A stretch of 64,000 nt of DNA, from NCBI GenBank assembly GCA_022826925.1, contig JAJDTX010000164.1:108871-172870 (forward strand), written 5' to 3'. The stretch comes from Bryobacterales bacterium (GTDB lineage Bacteria; Acidobacteriota; Terriglobia; Bryobacterales; UBA6623). Of this stretch, positions 46,536 to 54,648 are shown piece after piece (within the stretch, counting starts at the first letter, position 1; each line of letters begins with the position of its first letter). Made by a program: the position numbers and the translations under genes. A model generated the notes under the pieces. It saw only the letters and a program-made list of their open reading frames with translations, searched no databases and had not been told where the DNA came from.

Positions 46536-46844
46536 CTAGGCCAGCTGTCCGGATTCGGACCCGTGTGAAACAAACGCTGTCAAGATCGAGACCGGGGCAT
46601 TCTGAGCTCCCAGTCCGGCATCATCCTTGATCGCTTGAACCCGCTCGTTAGGTAGGTTCCAACACTCGGCTACCGCCGAGAGCGGGATCGAAATCCCGAC
46701 CCTCCCCCCGATCAGGATCATCTCGGTTCGCAGTCGCTTCTGTCTAACGGCATGGCGCACCGTTTCCTTTGTCACGTTCATCATCCGGGCCACCCCGGCT
46801 ACCGAGAACAGCAGTTCCGGTTCACTCAAGCTTGATGCCAGCAT
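46536..46844 (-). CDS. Small helix-turn-helix (excisionase-like) protein
   Basis: 102 aa from ATG at 46844, which has a strong Shine-Dalgarno (aggagg) 8 bp upstream. The core LLFSVAGVARMMNVTKETVR followed by HAVRQKRLRTEMILIGGRVG is a MerR/HTH_17-like DNA-binding unit, with a C-terminal wing SIPLSAVAECW. It begins 20 bp after the integrase stop, so the pair is probably co-transcribed. A role as recombination directionality factor is inferred. Confidence 0.65.
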   Translation of the reverse strand: MLASSLSEPELLFSVAGVARMMNVTKETVRHAVRQKRLRTEMILIGGRVGISIPLSAVAECWNLPNERVQAIKDDAGLGAQNAPVSILTAFVSHGSESGQLA

Positions 46845-46863
46845 GATTCTTCCTCCTGTCCGA

Positions 46864-48024
46864 TCACTGGCCCGGTTCTGGCGAACCGGAAATCCCTGTT
46901 TCGAAGAGCTCCATAGCCCTATCCATACGAGGCTGCCTATCGTTGACATACCTCAGAACTGTCCGTAGGTCCGAGTGTCCCAAGACCTCCTTCAGAGCGA
47001 CCAGGTCCTTGGTCGTGTCATAGAACCAAGTCGCGAACGTGTGCCTCAGGGAGTACAGTCCGAACGGAGGAACTTTGCCCTCAGCTGCCCTTAGAACACG
47101 CTCATGTACTCCAATGAGCCCCGAATAAGTCAATGGCCTGTCGAGACCGGCCGGCCTCGTGCGGGCACCACCGGCTCGCCGCGAAAACACCCACTGGTCC
47201 GGTGCGTTGGCAATCCGCTTGGCGAGAATCCGCTTTGATTCCTCAGTGAGCCGCAGCGTCCGCTTCCCGGCTCTGGTCTTCGAGTTCCTGATCTCAAGCA
47301 GCCCTCGTTCAAGGTCAACGTCTTCCACCCTAATCTGCAGACCCTCGCAATCCGGGCGAACACCCTGATTGAGCATGAGACGCGAGAGGTCTCCGAGCGC
47401 GTGATGCTTGTCGGCATGTGTCAGGTAAGAATCGACTTCATCACGAGTCAGCACTAGTTCGTTCCGCGAGTCGCTGTCGCTCGGAACCTCAATGCCAACG
47501 AACGGATCGCTCTCGAGCCACCGATGGTCCATCGCGAACTGCGCGCATTGACGCCCGGCGAGAAAGTCTTTCCGCAAAGTGACTTCGAGCCGCCCCGTCT
47601 CGCGCCTCCAAGTCAGGTAGTCGAGCACATCGCTACGCGTCCACGTCGAGATTGCGCGCTGCCCCATGAATTCCTTCCAACTGGTCAGTGATGTCGCAAT
47701 CCGTCTAGCCGTGGCTGGCTTGTCACGGTGCTTCGCTTCCTTATAGGCAAGGTAGTGTTCGACGGCGTTCACAAACGGGAGGGGTTGGATCGGTTCCGGT
47801 TCGCCGAGCTGGACTCGGAGCCTATGAGCATCTCTGAGCTTCTTGACGGCTCCGAGGTTTTCTCTTGTAGCTTCGAGTCCAGTCACGACCACTACGCGTG
47901 GCTGGCCGTGGACCTGAAACCGGTATCTCCAGCGACCGTCCTTTGCGTCGATGCCCGGAGCTCCCTTCATCTTGTTGACTTGCTTGTTTGCTCTTGGCAA
48001 TGATCCATTCCTCCAATAGTCCAA
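46864..48024 (-). CDS. Tyrosine recombinase/phage-type integrase
   Basis: 386 aa from TTG at 48024; a TTG at 48000 behind ggagg and an ATG at 47970 are alternatives. The N-terminus has an arm-type fold (RWRYRFQVHGQPRVV). A SAM-like core-binding domain follows (AVEHYLAYKEAKHRDKPATA). Catalytic residues: R in NQGVRPDCEGLQI, K in IRNSKTRAGKRTL, box II YSLRHTFATWF (Tyr where His is usual, R kept), LGHSDLRTV, and nucleophile Y in VLRYVNDR. It should integrate the 45-61 kb island or a part of it. Confidence 0.9.
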   Translation of the reverse strand: MDYWRNGSLPRANKQVNKMKGAPGIDAKDGRWRYRFQVHGQPRVVVVTGLEATRENLGAVKKLRDAHRLRVQLGEPEPIQPLPFVNAVEHYLAYKEAKHRDKPATARRIATSLTSWKEFMGQRAISTWTRSDVLDYLTWRRETGRLEVTLRKDFLAGRQCAQFAMDHRWLESDPFVGIEVPSDSDSRNELVLTRDEVDSYLTHADKHHALGDLSRLMLNQGVRPDCEGLQIRVEDVDLERGLLEIRNSKTRAGKRTLRLTEESKRILAKRIANAPDQWVFSRRAGGARTRPAGLDRPLTYSGLIGVHERVLRAAEGKVPPFGLYSLRHTFATWFYDTTKDLVALKEVLGHSDLRTVLRYVNDRQPRMDRAMELFETGISGSPEPGQ

Positions 48025-48163
48025 GGTGATAGCGCGGGAAGCGGCCGATCTTCGCGCAAGGTGGCCCCTGACCGGCCAACCGGAGCCGTCGCAACGAGTG
48101 TTCGGAAATCCCTAGCACGGTTGCAGCTTCGGCTTCGGTCGTCAGGCTGGCCACGGTGGTCAT
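47822..48163 (-). CDS. Helix-turn-helix DNA-binding protein overlapping the integrase start
   Basis: 113 aa. Only the first 58 residues look functional: EAEAATVLGISEHSLRRLRL, then IGRFPRYHLGLLEEWIIAKS is a complete excisionase-like HTH_17 domain. The rest is a basic, low-complexity read-through in a different frame of the integrase gene, so the stop may have been lost or the overlap is real. Position directly before the integrase suits a directionality factor. Confidence 0.55.
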   Translation of the reverse strand: MTTVASLTTEAEAATVLGISEHSLRRLRLAGQGPPCAKIGRFPRYHLGLLEEWIIAKSKQASQQDEGSSGHRRKGRSLEIPVSGPRPATRSGRDWTRSYKRKPRSRQEAQRCS

Positions 48164-48896
48164 CGTGCGGCAACCTCCCCGGGCGCAGCGTATGAAGCGC
48201 GACGTCTTCTACGTGAACCGAAGACGGCCGCACCCGCCTCGATCTGAATTCGATTGCACTCAAGCAAATGGGCCGCCGAACTCTTTCCTGATTGAGACCG
48301 GGTGAGCTGATCTAGCCCGGGGTGACAGCAAGAATCGCACTGCGCAAGCCGAGTCCCCGCTGAGTCGCTCTGCCGAATAGACACAGCACAATCCGATACG
48401 ACACCTGTATCGGTTGCGCGTAGCTGATTCCAGATCTTGATTCGCTCGCTCACTATTGAATTAGATTCAAGTTCTTGCCGTTAGGTTACATGCTTCCGAG
48501 ATTTTTTCTTATTTTCTTTGCCTCAATCCCGCAGCCGAGCACGGGGTAGATTGGCATTGCATGCCCGCCATGCACAAGATGCGACCGATCACACACGCGC
48601 TTCTCAAAGCTGTTCAGTGGGGTGGCTTGGCTGGGCGAGTAGCCCCTTAACGTCTGTTGGCCCTGCGTAAGTCTAAGCAAATGCCGTGCGCTGAAGAGCG
48701 ACCAGTCCCCGACTTGACTGAGCAGTAGCTCGGAGGCTCAGCGCCTCAACAGCACATCCGCCGAAGCCACAGCGACAGCAGGCAGCGAGACTTCGACCAC
48801 CAAGCATGTCGGTGTCAGTCGTGGCGATCGCAGGGCCAGCATGATAATGAATGCTATTCAAATCTTCAGTTGCGACGCGTTGCTACACTCAAGAAC
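48164..48896. other. Divergent control region between integrase operon and repressor
   Basis: 733 bp with no supported gene. It lies between a minus-strand integrase operon and a plus-strand CI-like repressor, so operator sites are expected. An AT-rich stretch near 48840-48875 (ATAATGAATGCTATTC) is the best candidate. Confidence 0.4.
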
Positions 48897-49538
48897 ATGC
48901 TCGGGGATCGCTTAGCCCAGTCGCGAAAGCGAAACGGATGGTCCCAAGGGCGTCTCGCCTCTGCGATGGGAGATCGATACGACGGGTCGATGATCTCCCA
49001 TGTCGAGGCCGGCCGCTCGACACTTCACTTCGATGGCTTGGTGAAAGCAGCCCGAGCGCTGGACGTCTCGATCGACTATCTTGCGGGCCTTACCGAAGAC
49101 CCCACACCGGCAGATGATCGATCCCCCTCGAACACTTCCACGCTGCAGCGGGTGCCGTTACGAGAGGTTGCTGACAGCGAGGGACGGAGAACGGATCTCG
49201 CGTCCGCGCCTCCGATAGGGCATCTCGCGTTTCGCCGTGAGTGGATGGAGACACATCGGATCAGTCCCGACAATTGCAGCGCAATCGAGGTGCCGGACGA
49301 CTTGATGGAGCCGACGATTCAAGCGGGGGCATGGGTCTTGGTGGACCATCGGCGAGCGATCCGCCAAGGGAGCAGCATTTTCGCCGTGAATCTTGGGGAC
49401 GACTTGTATGTCAGGCGGGCGGTCTACTCTGACCAGGATTGGTTGCTAGTCGGCGACAACCCCAAGTGTGAGACCTTGGCGTGGCCACGGGAAGCTAGGG
49501 TACTGGGTCAGGTGGTGTGGATCGGTAGGGTTTTGTAA
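48897..49538 (+). CDS. CI/LexA-like repressor with degenerate S24 peptidase dyad
   Basis: 213 aa from ATG at 48897; a TTG 27 bp upstream is less likely. An N-terminal XRE-type HTH (LGDRLAQSRKRNGWSQGRLA, then SMISHVEAGRSTLHF) is followed by a linker and a LexA/S24 fold: AIEVPDDLMEPTIQAGAWVL, SSIFAVNLGDDLYVRRAVY and LLVGDNPKCE. In active members the motif is D-S-M-x-P with a Lys in the VKR strand. Here the Ser is L136 and the Lys is R173, so self-cleavage should be lost. It likely represses the divergent integrase operon. Confidence 0.85.
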   Translation: MLGDRLAQSRKRNGWSQGRLASAMGDRYDGSMISHVEAGRSTLHFDGLVKAARALDVSIDYLAGLTEDPTPADDRSPSNTSTLQRVPLREVADSEGRRTDLASAPPIGHLAFRREWMETHRISPDNCSAIEVPDDLMEPTIQAGAWVLVDHRRAIRQGSSIFAVNLGDDLYVRRAVYSDQDWLLVGDNPKCETLAWPREARVLGQVVWIGRVL

Positions 49539-49665
49539 GTTAGTTGCGTCGCCCCGGCAATGTTCCAGGCTCTACTGCGACTCCTGAATTGGAATCGCAA
49601 CCCGGGCAGTGGAAGCCGAGGTCAGCACACCACGCCTCCTTTCACTCGGAAATCATGGTTGACCT

Positions 49666-50553
49666 GTGGGTCGGCGGCTCGTTGCTGATTGCGCTGATCT
49701 CTTGAGTCCGGTCGGGACGGACGACGCTTATTTGGACCGGGATGCTACCATTCCAACCTCGGTTCGCATGAAAGAGAGCGAATTGCCAGGAAGACGAACC
49801 GCGCTCGGTCGACCTAGAGTCGCCGATCACGTCATGGGCCGGGACGAAGAGAATCCACTTCGGCAACTGCTTGAGGCGGATCTTGACGTCGCGTTGCATG
49901 CCGCCATCAAGGACGGTGATCCCGCAGTCGTGCGGGATCTGCTTCGGTCCGGAGCCGACCCCGACGCCGTTGTCACCGCAAGAGACGGAGATAGTCAAGT
50001 CGTCGCGGCCGCCTTGCACACGGCTGTGGACGAAGGGAACCCTGAGATCGTACGAATACTCCTTGACGCGGGGGCGGAGCCAAGTGTCAGGTCGGACGGA
50101 GTGAAGGGCAAGTGCAAGATAGCGGGCACAGCACTTCATATCGCGGTATCCCGGCAGCACCTCGGCATCGTCCAACTCCTGTTGAAAGTGGGTGCGGACA
50201 CCGAGGTGCTTGAGGTGATGATCGAGGGCCCTACGGAGATCAGGCGGACGGCGTTGTTCGCCTCGGCAACGGAAGGCTGGCTGGAAGGCGTCCGGGCACT
50301 GCTGGAGGCGGGGGCCGACCCCGATGCTGTTTCCGCGGATATTGATCGACAGCGCGAAGTCCTTTGGTCTGCGCTCCATACGGCTGCCGCCAAAGGTCAC
50401 GCCGAAGTCGTGCGGGCACTTCTGGGGGCTGGAGCAGATCATGACGCCTTGACGAACGAAGGGGAGACAGCGCTCCAGCTTGCGCGCAGTCGGAATCACG
50501 ATTCCTGCGTCGCGGTACTGGAGGAAGCATCGCGGGGAGAAATGTCGCATTGA
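49666..50553 (+). CDS. Ankyrin-repeat protein
   Basis: 295 aa from GTG at 49666; ATG at 49768 is an alternative because the first 55 residues lack features. At least five ankyrin repeats start near residue 72: DVALHAAIKDGDPAVVRDLL, ALHTAVDEGNPEIVRILLDA, ALHIAVSRQHLGIVQLLLKV, LFASATEGWLEGVRALLEAG and ALHTAAAKGHAEVVRALLGA. Some repeats have 10-residue insertions in the loops (VTARDGDSQVV, VEVMIEGPTEIR-like). No signal peptide. The role is protein binding; the partner is unknown. Confidence 0.85.
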   Translation: MGRRLVADCADLLSPVGTDDAYLDRDATIPTSVRMKESELPGRRTALGRPRVADHVMGRDEENPLRQLLEADLDVALHAAIKDGDPAVVRDLLRSGADPDAVVTARDGDSQVVAAALHTAVDEGNPEIVRILLDAGAEPSVRSDGVKGKCKIAGTALHIAVSRQHLGIVQLLLKVGADTEVLEVMIEGPTEIRRTALFASATEGWLEGVRALLEAGADPDAVSADIDRQREVLWSALHTAAAKGHAEVVRALLGAGADHDALTNEGETALQLARSRNHDSCVAVLEEASRGEMSH

Positions 50554-51165
50554 ACTCACTGGGCGGCACGTTGGAATCGGGCGCTGGGGAAATGTCGTTC
50601 GGCAAAGCGATCAGTCAACGAGGCCCCGGATTCCCGAACCGGCGATCTCAGCGCGACGATCGACTCGGCGTGGGGGTAGCGCACAACGCCTGATTCATCG
50701 CTCAGGACCGACGGGCCGACCCGTTCCACGGATCGGGTCCGGCCGCGGCAGCTTCACCGGTGGCTATCGCGGCGTCTCCGGAATCGCCGGAGCAGCAACC
50801 GACAGGCAGCCGTCAGAATCTGGCCCGAGACACCGCACGCGGGCTTCGGCCCGCTCCTCCGAGCCCTCCTGTTGCTCGCGGCCCCGGTCCAGCAGGCATT
50901 GGCTAATGTCCCGCGCGTCATTGCTGGCCCGGTAGATCTCCTGGGGACCGCCCTACAGTGCCATGGATCCGGGAACCCGCGTAGGCGGCGTACCTGGTCG
51001 GGTCGCGACCAATCGGCAGGCGGTCGCCGGTGATCATCGAATTGAATCGTCCCCGTTGCGGTGGGCAAGCAGAGACACCGAAGCTCGGCTGAATCGTGTA
51101 GACTTGCTTGCAGTGCAAGCATCCAGTCGCTTGGACACATCCTGCACCATAGGGAGGTACAGCCA
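50554..51165. other. 612 bp with no supported gene
   Basis: Frames on both strands are Arg/Ser-rich and without domains. It presumably carries the promoter/operator of the toxin-antitoxin pair; cttgcttgcagtgcaagc (about 51102-51119) is an inverted-repeat-like sequence 45-65 bp before the antitoxin start. Confidence 0.4.
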
Positions 51166-51411
51166 ATGGCGAGTATTACGATCCGCAATCTCGACGATGA
51201 CTTGAAGACGCGCCTGCGGGTGCGCGCAGCCGAGCACAGCCGTTCCATGGAAGAGGAAGTTAGAATCATCCTGCGCGACACTGTGAATGGAGGACGGGTG
51301 GCCCCTCGGGATCTAGCAGAGTTCACCCGTGAATGCTTCGCGCCTCTCGGCGGCGTCGAACTCGAACTTCCTCCGCGTGGCCCGATGCGCGAGCCTCCGG
51401 ATTTTTCCTGA
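51166..51411 (+). CDS. FitA-type ribbon-helix-helix antitoxin
   Basis: 81 aa from ATG at 51166. The start MASITIRNLDDDLKTRLRVR is the classic FitA/Arc-like ribbon-helix-helix, followed by AAEHSRSMEEEVRIILRDTV. The acidic and Pro-rich tail (PREPPDFS-like end) wraps the toxin in this family. It precedes the PIN toxin by 10 bp and represses its own operon in known systems. An inverted-repeat-like sequence is seen upstream. Confidence 0.9.
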   Translation: MASITIRNLDDDLKTRLRVRAAEHSRSMEEEVRIILRDTVNGGRVAPRDLAEFTRECFAPLGGVELELPPRGPMREPPDFS

Positions 51412-51421
51412 ACAGCTTCCG

Positions 51422-51874
51422 ATGCTCGTCTTAGACACGAATGTCGCGTCCGAACTCATGCGACCCGAGCCGACGCCCGCGGTCGCGGCGTGGATCGCGG
51501 ACCGCGACGCGGAGGAGCTGTATCTGACAGCGGTGAGCGAAGCGGAACTCCTCTATGGCGTTGCGATCATGCCGACGGGCAGACGACGCCATGCGCTGGA
51601 GGCCGCCATGAGCCGATGGCTCGACCTCGGCTTCACCGATCGGATTCTGCCGTTCGACAGCTCCGCCGCTCGAGCCTACGCGGTGATCGCATCCCACCGC
51701 CGCCATGCGGGTCGGCCCATCGGAGAGGCCGACTGCCAAATCGCCGCCATCTCCCGTTCGCACGGTGCTGTCCTGGTGACACGTAACGTGCGCGACTTCG
51801 AGAATACAGGAGTCGATATCGTCGATCCTTGGACAGCCAACCAGACTTCGCGTGAACTGCGGCGTGATCACTGA
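51422..51874 (+). CDS. PIN-domain toxin (VapC/FitB type)
   Basis: 150 aa from ATG at 51422. PIN-domain acidic residues are visible: D in MLVLDTNVASELMR, E in VSEAELLYG, D in PIGEADCQIAAISRSHG and the N/D pair in VTRNVRDF. It is a Mg-dependent RNase toxin, neutralised by the FitA-type antitoxin encoded 10 bp upstream. The FIT-like motif and the GRPIGEADCQIAAIA-type segment place it in the FitB subgroup. All active-site residues are intact. Confidence 0.92.
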   Translation: MLVLDTNVASELMRPEPTPAVAAWIADRDAEELYLTAVSEAELLYGVAIMPTGRRRHALEAAMSRWLDLGFTDRILPFDSSAARAYAVIASHRRHAGRPIGEADCQIAAISRSHGAVLVTRNVRDFENTGVDIVDPWTANQTSRELRRDH

Positions 51875-51973
51875 GCGACACACACCTTCAGGATCACGTT
51901 CGGCTCTGCACTCTGGCGGACAGTGCAAGGAGCGTTCATTTTCACCGGAATCGGCAGTCAAGGAGATGTATCT

Positions 51974-53032
51974 GTGCGATATGTGACAAATGACAGAACT
52001 GAACCCGCTCAGCGGGAGCTCGTGCATCGGCTGATCGATTGGAACCGCATCGGTTCACGCTACGAACGCTATCCAGCGATTAGCCGGACATTTCCGCTGC
52101 AGAACCTGAAGAAGGGCTGTGAAAAGCCACCGTACTATTGTCACTATATGGCTTGGCGTCTTGGCACTTGGACCGACGAGTCACCGTTTCAACGGTTAGA
52201 AGAATTGCTCGGTTGCGCCGAAGCTCTTGCCAATTGGGAGCACGAAAGGTCATTGATCTCTGACCCAGATTTTTCTACTTTCTGGTCGTTGGTTTGGCAG
52301 TTACAAGTTGCCGAGTATCTTTGCAAGATTGGAAAAGACGTGTGCTGGGCCAAGTCCGGCCCAGACTTGTCGGCCTTAGTGAGCGACGAGCGCTGGTACG
52401 TGGAATGCTATACCTACCAGAAATCATTTGCATTATTGAGTTTCCTTGAAGAACTCTTAGTGAGAATCGATCCGGACATTCGCATCGAATACAACCGATG
52501 TATGCCGTTCTCACTGCCAAGCGGTAAAGCCCGTGAACGATTTCTTCACAAGGTTCTGGCACCTTTACTCGATCCTGCCTATTTGGCAAAGCACAAGAAG
52601 GATGCAGAGCAACGGTACCCGGTGATTCTTTATGGAGACCCGGACAGTTCTCTGTACGTGTACGTCGAGGGGATCGATGTTGGCGCCTACATTCCGGGCA
52701 GGATTCCTAATGTCGTGGGCCACCCTGAATCCTATCTTGAGACGGCCCTGCGAGAGGCAGTGAGAGCGAAACGAGACTCGAACGACTTAGCGAGGTATCA
52801 TCCCAATCTTGTTGCGGTGAACTACTTGCTCAGTATTGACTACCGGTTGGCAAGAAGTTCGCGGACAATTTCGTTTCGCCCTGAACGTGACTCCAACATC
52901 GACGTGGCGACCGCTTCCGCTTTCGGAATCGATGAGCGACTGACAAGGGAGGATCTAGAAGTAGTAATGTTCGCTGAGAGCGTTGATTCAGGATCCTTGG
53001 AGAGAATCGCACGCGCCTGCTCCGCGCCGTGA
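51974..53032 (+). CDS. PD-(D/E)XK nuclease-like protein of unknown family
   Basis: 352 aa from GTG at 51974, preceded by aaggag at 8 bp; an earlier GTG at 51923 has no ribosome site. A central region has the restriction-endonuclease-like pattern: E114 in LQVAEYLCKIGKDV, D131 in SGPDLSAL, then E144-C in RWYVECYTYQKS with K150 close by. The rest, including a long C-terminal part (YPVILYGDPDSSLYVYVEG), is not recognised. It is AT-richer than its neighbours. Location between a toxin-antitoxin pair and a type I RM operon suggests a defence role (inference). Confidence 0.6.
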   Translation: MRYVTNDRTEPAQRELVHRLIDWNRIGSRYERYPAISRTFPLQNLKKGCEKPPYYCHYMAWRLGTWTDESPFQRLEELLGCAEALANWEHERSLISDPDFSTFWSLVWQLQVAEYLCKIGKDVCWAKSGPDLSALVSDERWYVECYTYQKSFALLSFLEELLVRIDPDIRIEYNRCMPFSLPSGKARERFLHKVLAPLLDPAYLAKHKKDAEQRYPVILYGDPDSSLYVYVEGIDVGAYIPGRIPNVVGHPESYLETALREAVRAKRDSNDLARYHPNLVAVNYLLSIDYRLARSSRTISFRPERDSNIDVATASAFGIDERLTREDLEVVMFAESVDSGSLERIARACSAP

Positions 53033-53160
53033 TTCTCTCCGAAAGCAATTCAAGCTGATCTCCGCCTCTCGCCATCCGTTTCCCGACCAAGCTACGCTCA
53101 GTCCGGACCTATTTTGGCGAGGAGATCACTGCAACAGCCACGGTTCGGGTCCGAACCTGG

Positions 53161-54648
53161 CTAATCTTGCCCCAAGCCTGCGAGCACCTGCCGGAAGCTG
53201 TCGAGGCCAGCTTCTAGGCTCTCGATGATTTCCGCAGCCAGTTCGTCCGGCTCTGGAAGGCTGTCTAGGTCGGTCAGGCCCTTGTCCTTAAGCCAAAAGA
53301 TGTCCAGGCTGGTCTTGTTGCGCCCCGTGAGTTCCTCGTAGCTGTAACTGCGCCAACGACCGTCCGGAGCATCGTTCTGGTCCCAGGTGGCCTTGCGCCG
53401 ATGGCGGTTCCGTGGGTTGTAGCACTTCACGAAGTCCAACAGGTCCTCGTACCGCATGGGCTTCTTCTTGAGCGTGTGGTGAATGTTAGTGCGATAGTCG
53501 TAGTACCAGACCTGCTTCGTCCACGGGTCCGGGCTGGCTTCGCGGTTGTCGAAGAAGATCACGTTCGCCTTGACCCCCTGGGCGTAGAATACGCCGGTGG
53601 GCAGGCGCAGAATGGTGTGCAGGTCTGTGTTGTCTAGGAGATTCTTGCGAATCGTCTCCCCGGCGCCGCCCTCGAACAACACGTTGTCCGGCACCACTAC
53701 GGCGGCTCGCCCGTCGGTCTTGAGCATCGTCCGAATATGCTGCACGAAATTCAACTGCTTGTTTGAAGTGGTGGCCCAGAAATCCTGCCGGTTGTAGGTC
53801 AGGCTGTCCGTTTCCTGCTCCCCTTCTTCGTTGGTGAAGGTCATGGAGCTTTTCTTGCCGAAAGGTGGATTCGCAAGCACGTAGTCGAAGCGCTGGCCCG
53901 AATCGGCCACTAGCGCGTCATTCGTCGAAACGGGCGCACCGCCGTCAATCTCGCCGATGTTGTGAAGAAACAGATTCATCAGGCACAGGCGGCGCGTGTT
54001 GGCAACGATCTCATTGCCATGAAACGCCTCGTGCTTCAAGAACAGCTTTTGTTCCCTGTCTAGATGGAAGTTGGCCGGGTTGGTGATGAAGTCGTAGGCG
54101 GCCAGAAAGAACCCGCCGGTTCCGCAGGCCGGATCGGCGATGCGCTTGCCCGGCTCGGGTCGAGCGCATTCCACCATGGCGCGGATGAGCGCGCGCGGCG
54201 TAAAGTACTGGCCCGCGCCCGACTTCGTGTCCTCGGCGTTCTTCTCCAGCAGGCCCTCGTAAATGTCGCCCTTGACGTCGGAGCCCATCGTGACCCACTC
54301 GGTGCCGTCCACCATGTCGATCAACCTGTACAGCTTCGCCGGATCCTGGATCTTGTTCTGCGCTTTCGTGAAGATCGGCCCCAGCATGCCCGTCCGGGTG
54401 CCCAGCTCGCGCAGCAGGGTCACATAATGGCCTCCCAGCTCTGCGCCCCTCTTCGACTTCAGGTTCTGCCAGGTGAACTGAGCCGGTATGCCAACGTCGC
54501 GGTGGTACGGCGGCTTCGTGTACTCGTCGGCCATCTTGAGGAAGATCAGGTAGGTGAGCTGCTCCAGATAGTCGCCGTAGCCCACCCCGTCATCGCGCAG
54601 GGTGGTGCAGAAGCTCCAGACTCTCGAGACAATTGGAGCGGTGTTCAT
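53161..54648 (-). CDS. hsdM: Type I restriction-modification methyltransferase subunit
   Basis: 495 aa. The N-terminal helical domain (GYGDYLEQLTYLIFLKMADE) is typical of HsdM. The N6-adenine methyltransferase motifs are the SAM site ADPACGTGGFFLAAYDFI and the catalytic NPPFGKKS (motif IV NPPF), preceded by GQYFTPRALIRAMV. It methylates adenine in the sequence chosen by HsdS. Its ATG overlaps the hsdS stop (ATGA), so translation is coupled. It is the last gene of the hsdR-hsdS-hsdM operon. Confidence 0.95.
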   Translation of the reverse strand: MNTAPIVSRVWSFCTTLRDDGVGYGDYLEQLTYLIFLKMADEYTKPPYHRDVGIPAQFTWQNLKSKRGAELGGHYVTLLRELGTRTGMLGPIFTKAQNKIQDPAKLYRLIDMVDGTEWVTMGSDVKGDIYEGLLEKNAEDTKSGAGQYFTPRALIRAMVECARPEPGKRIADPACGTGGFFLAAYDFITNPANFHLDREQKLFLKHEAFHGNEIVANTRRLCLMNLFLHNIGEIDGGAPVSTNDALVADSGQRFDYVLANPPFGKKSSMTFTNEEGEQETDSLTYNRQDFWATTSNKQLNFVQHIRTMLKTDGRAAVVVPDNVLFEGGAGETIRKNLLDNTDLHTILRLPTGVFYAQGVKANVIFFDNREASPDPWTKQVWYYDYRTNIHHTLKKKPMRYEDLLDFVKCYNPRNRHRRKATWDQNDAPDGRWRSYSYEELTGRNKTSLDIFWLKDKGLTDLDSLPEPDELAAEIIESLEAGLDSFRQVLAGLGQD

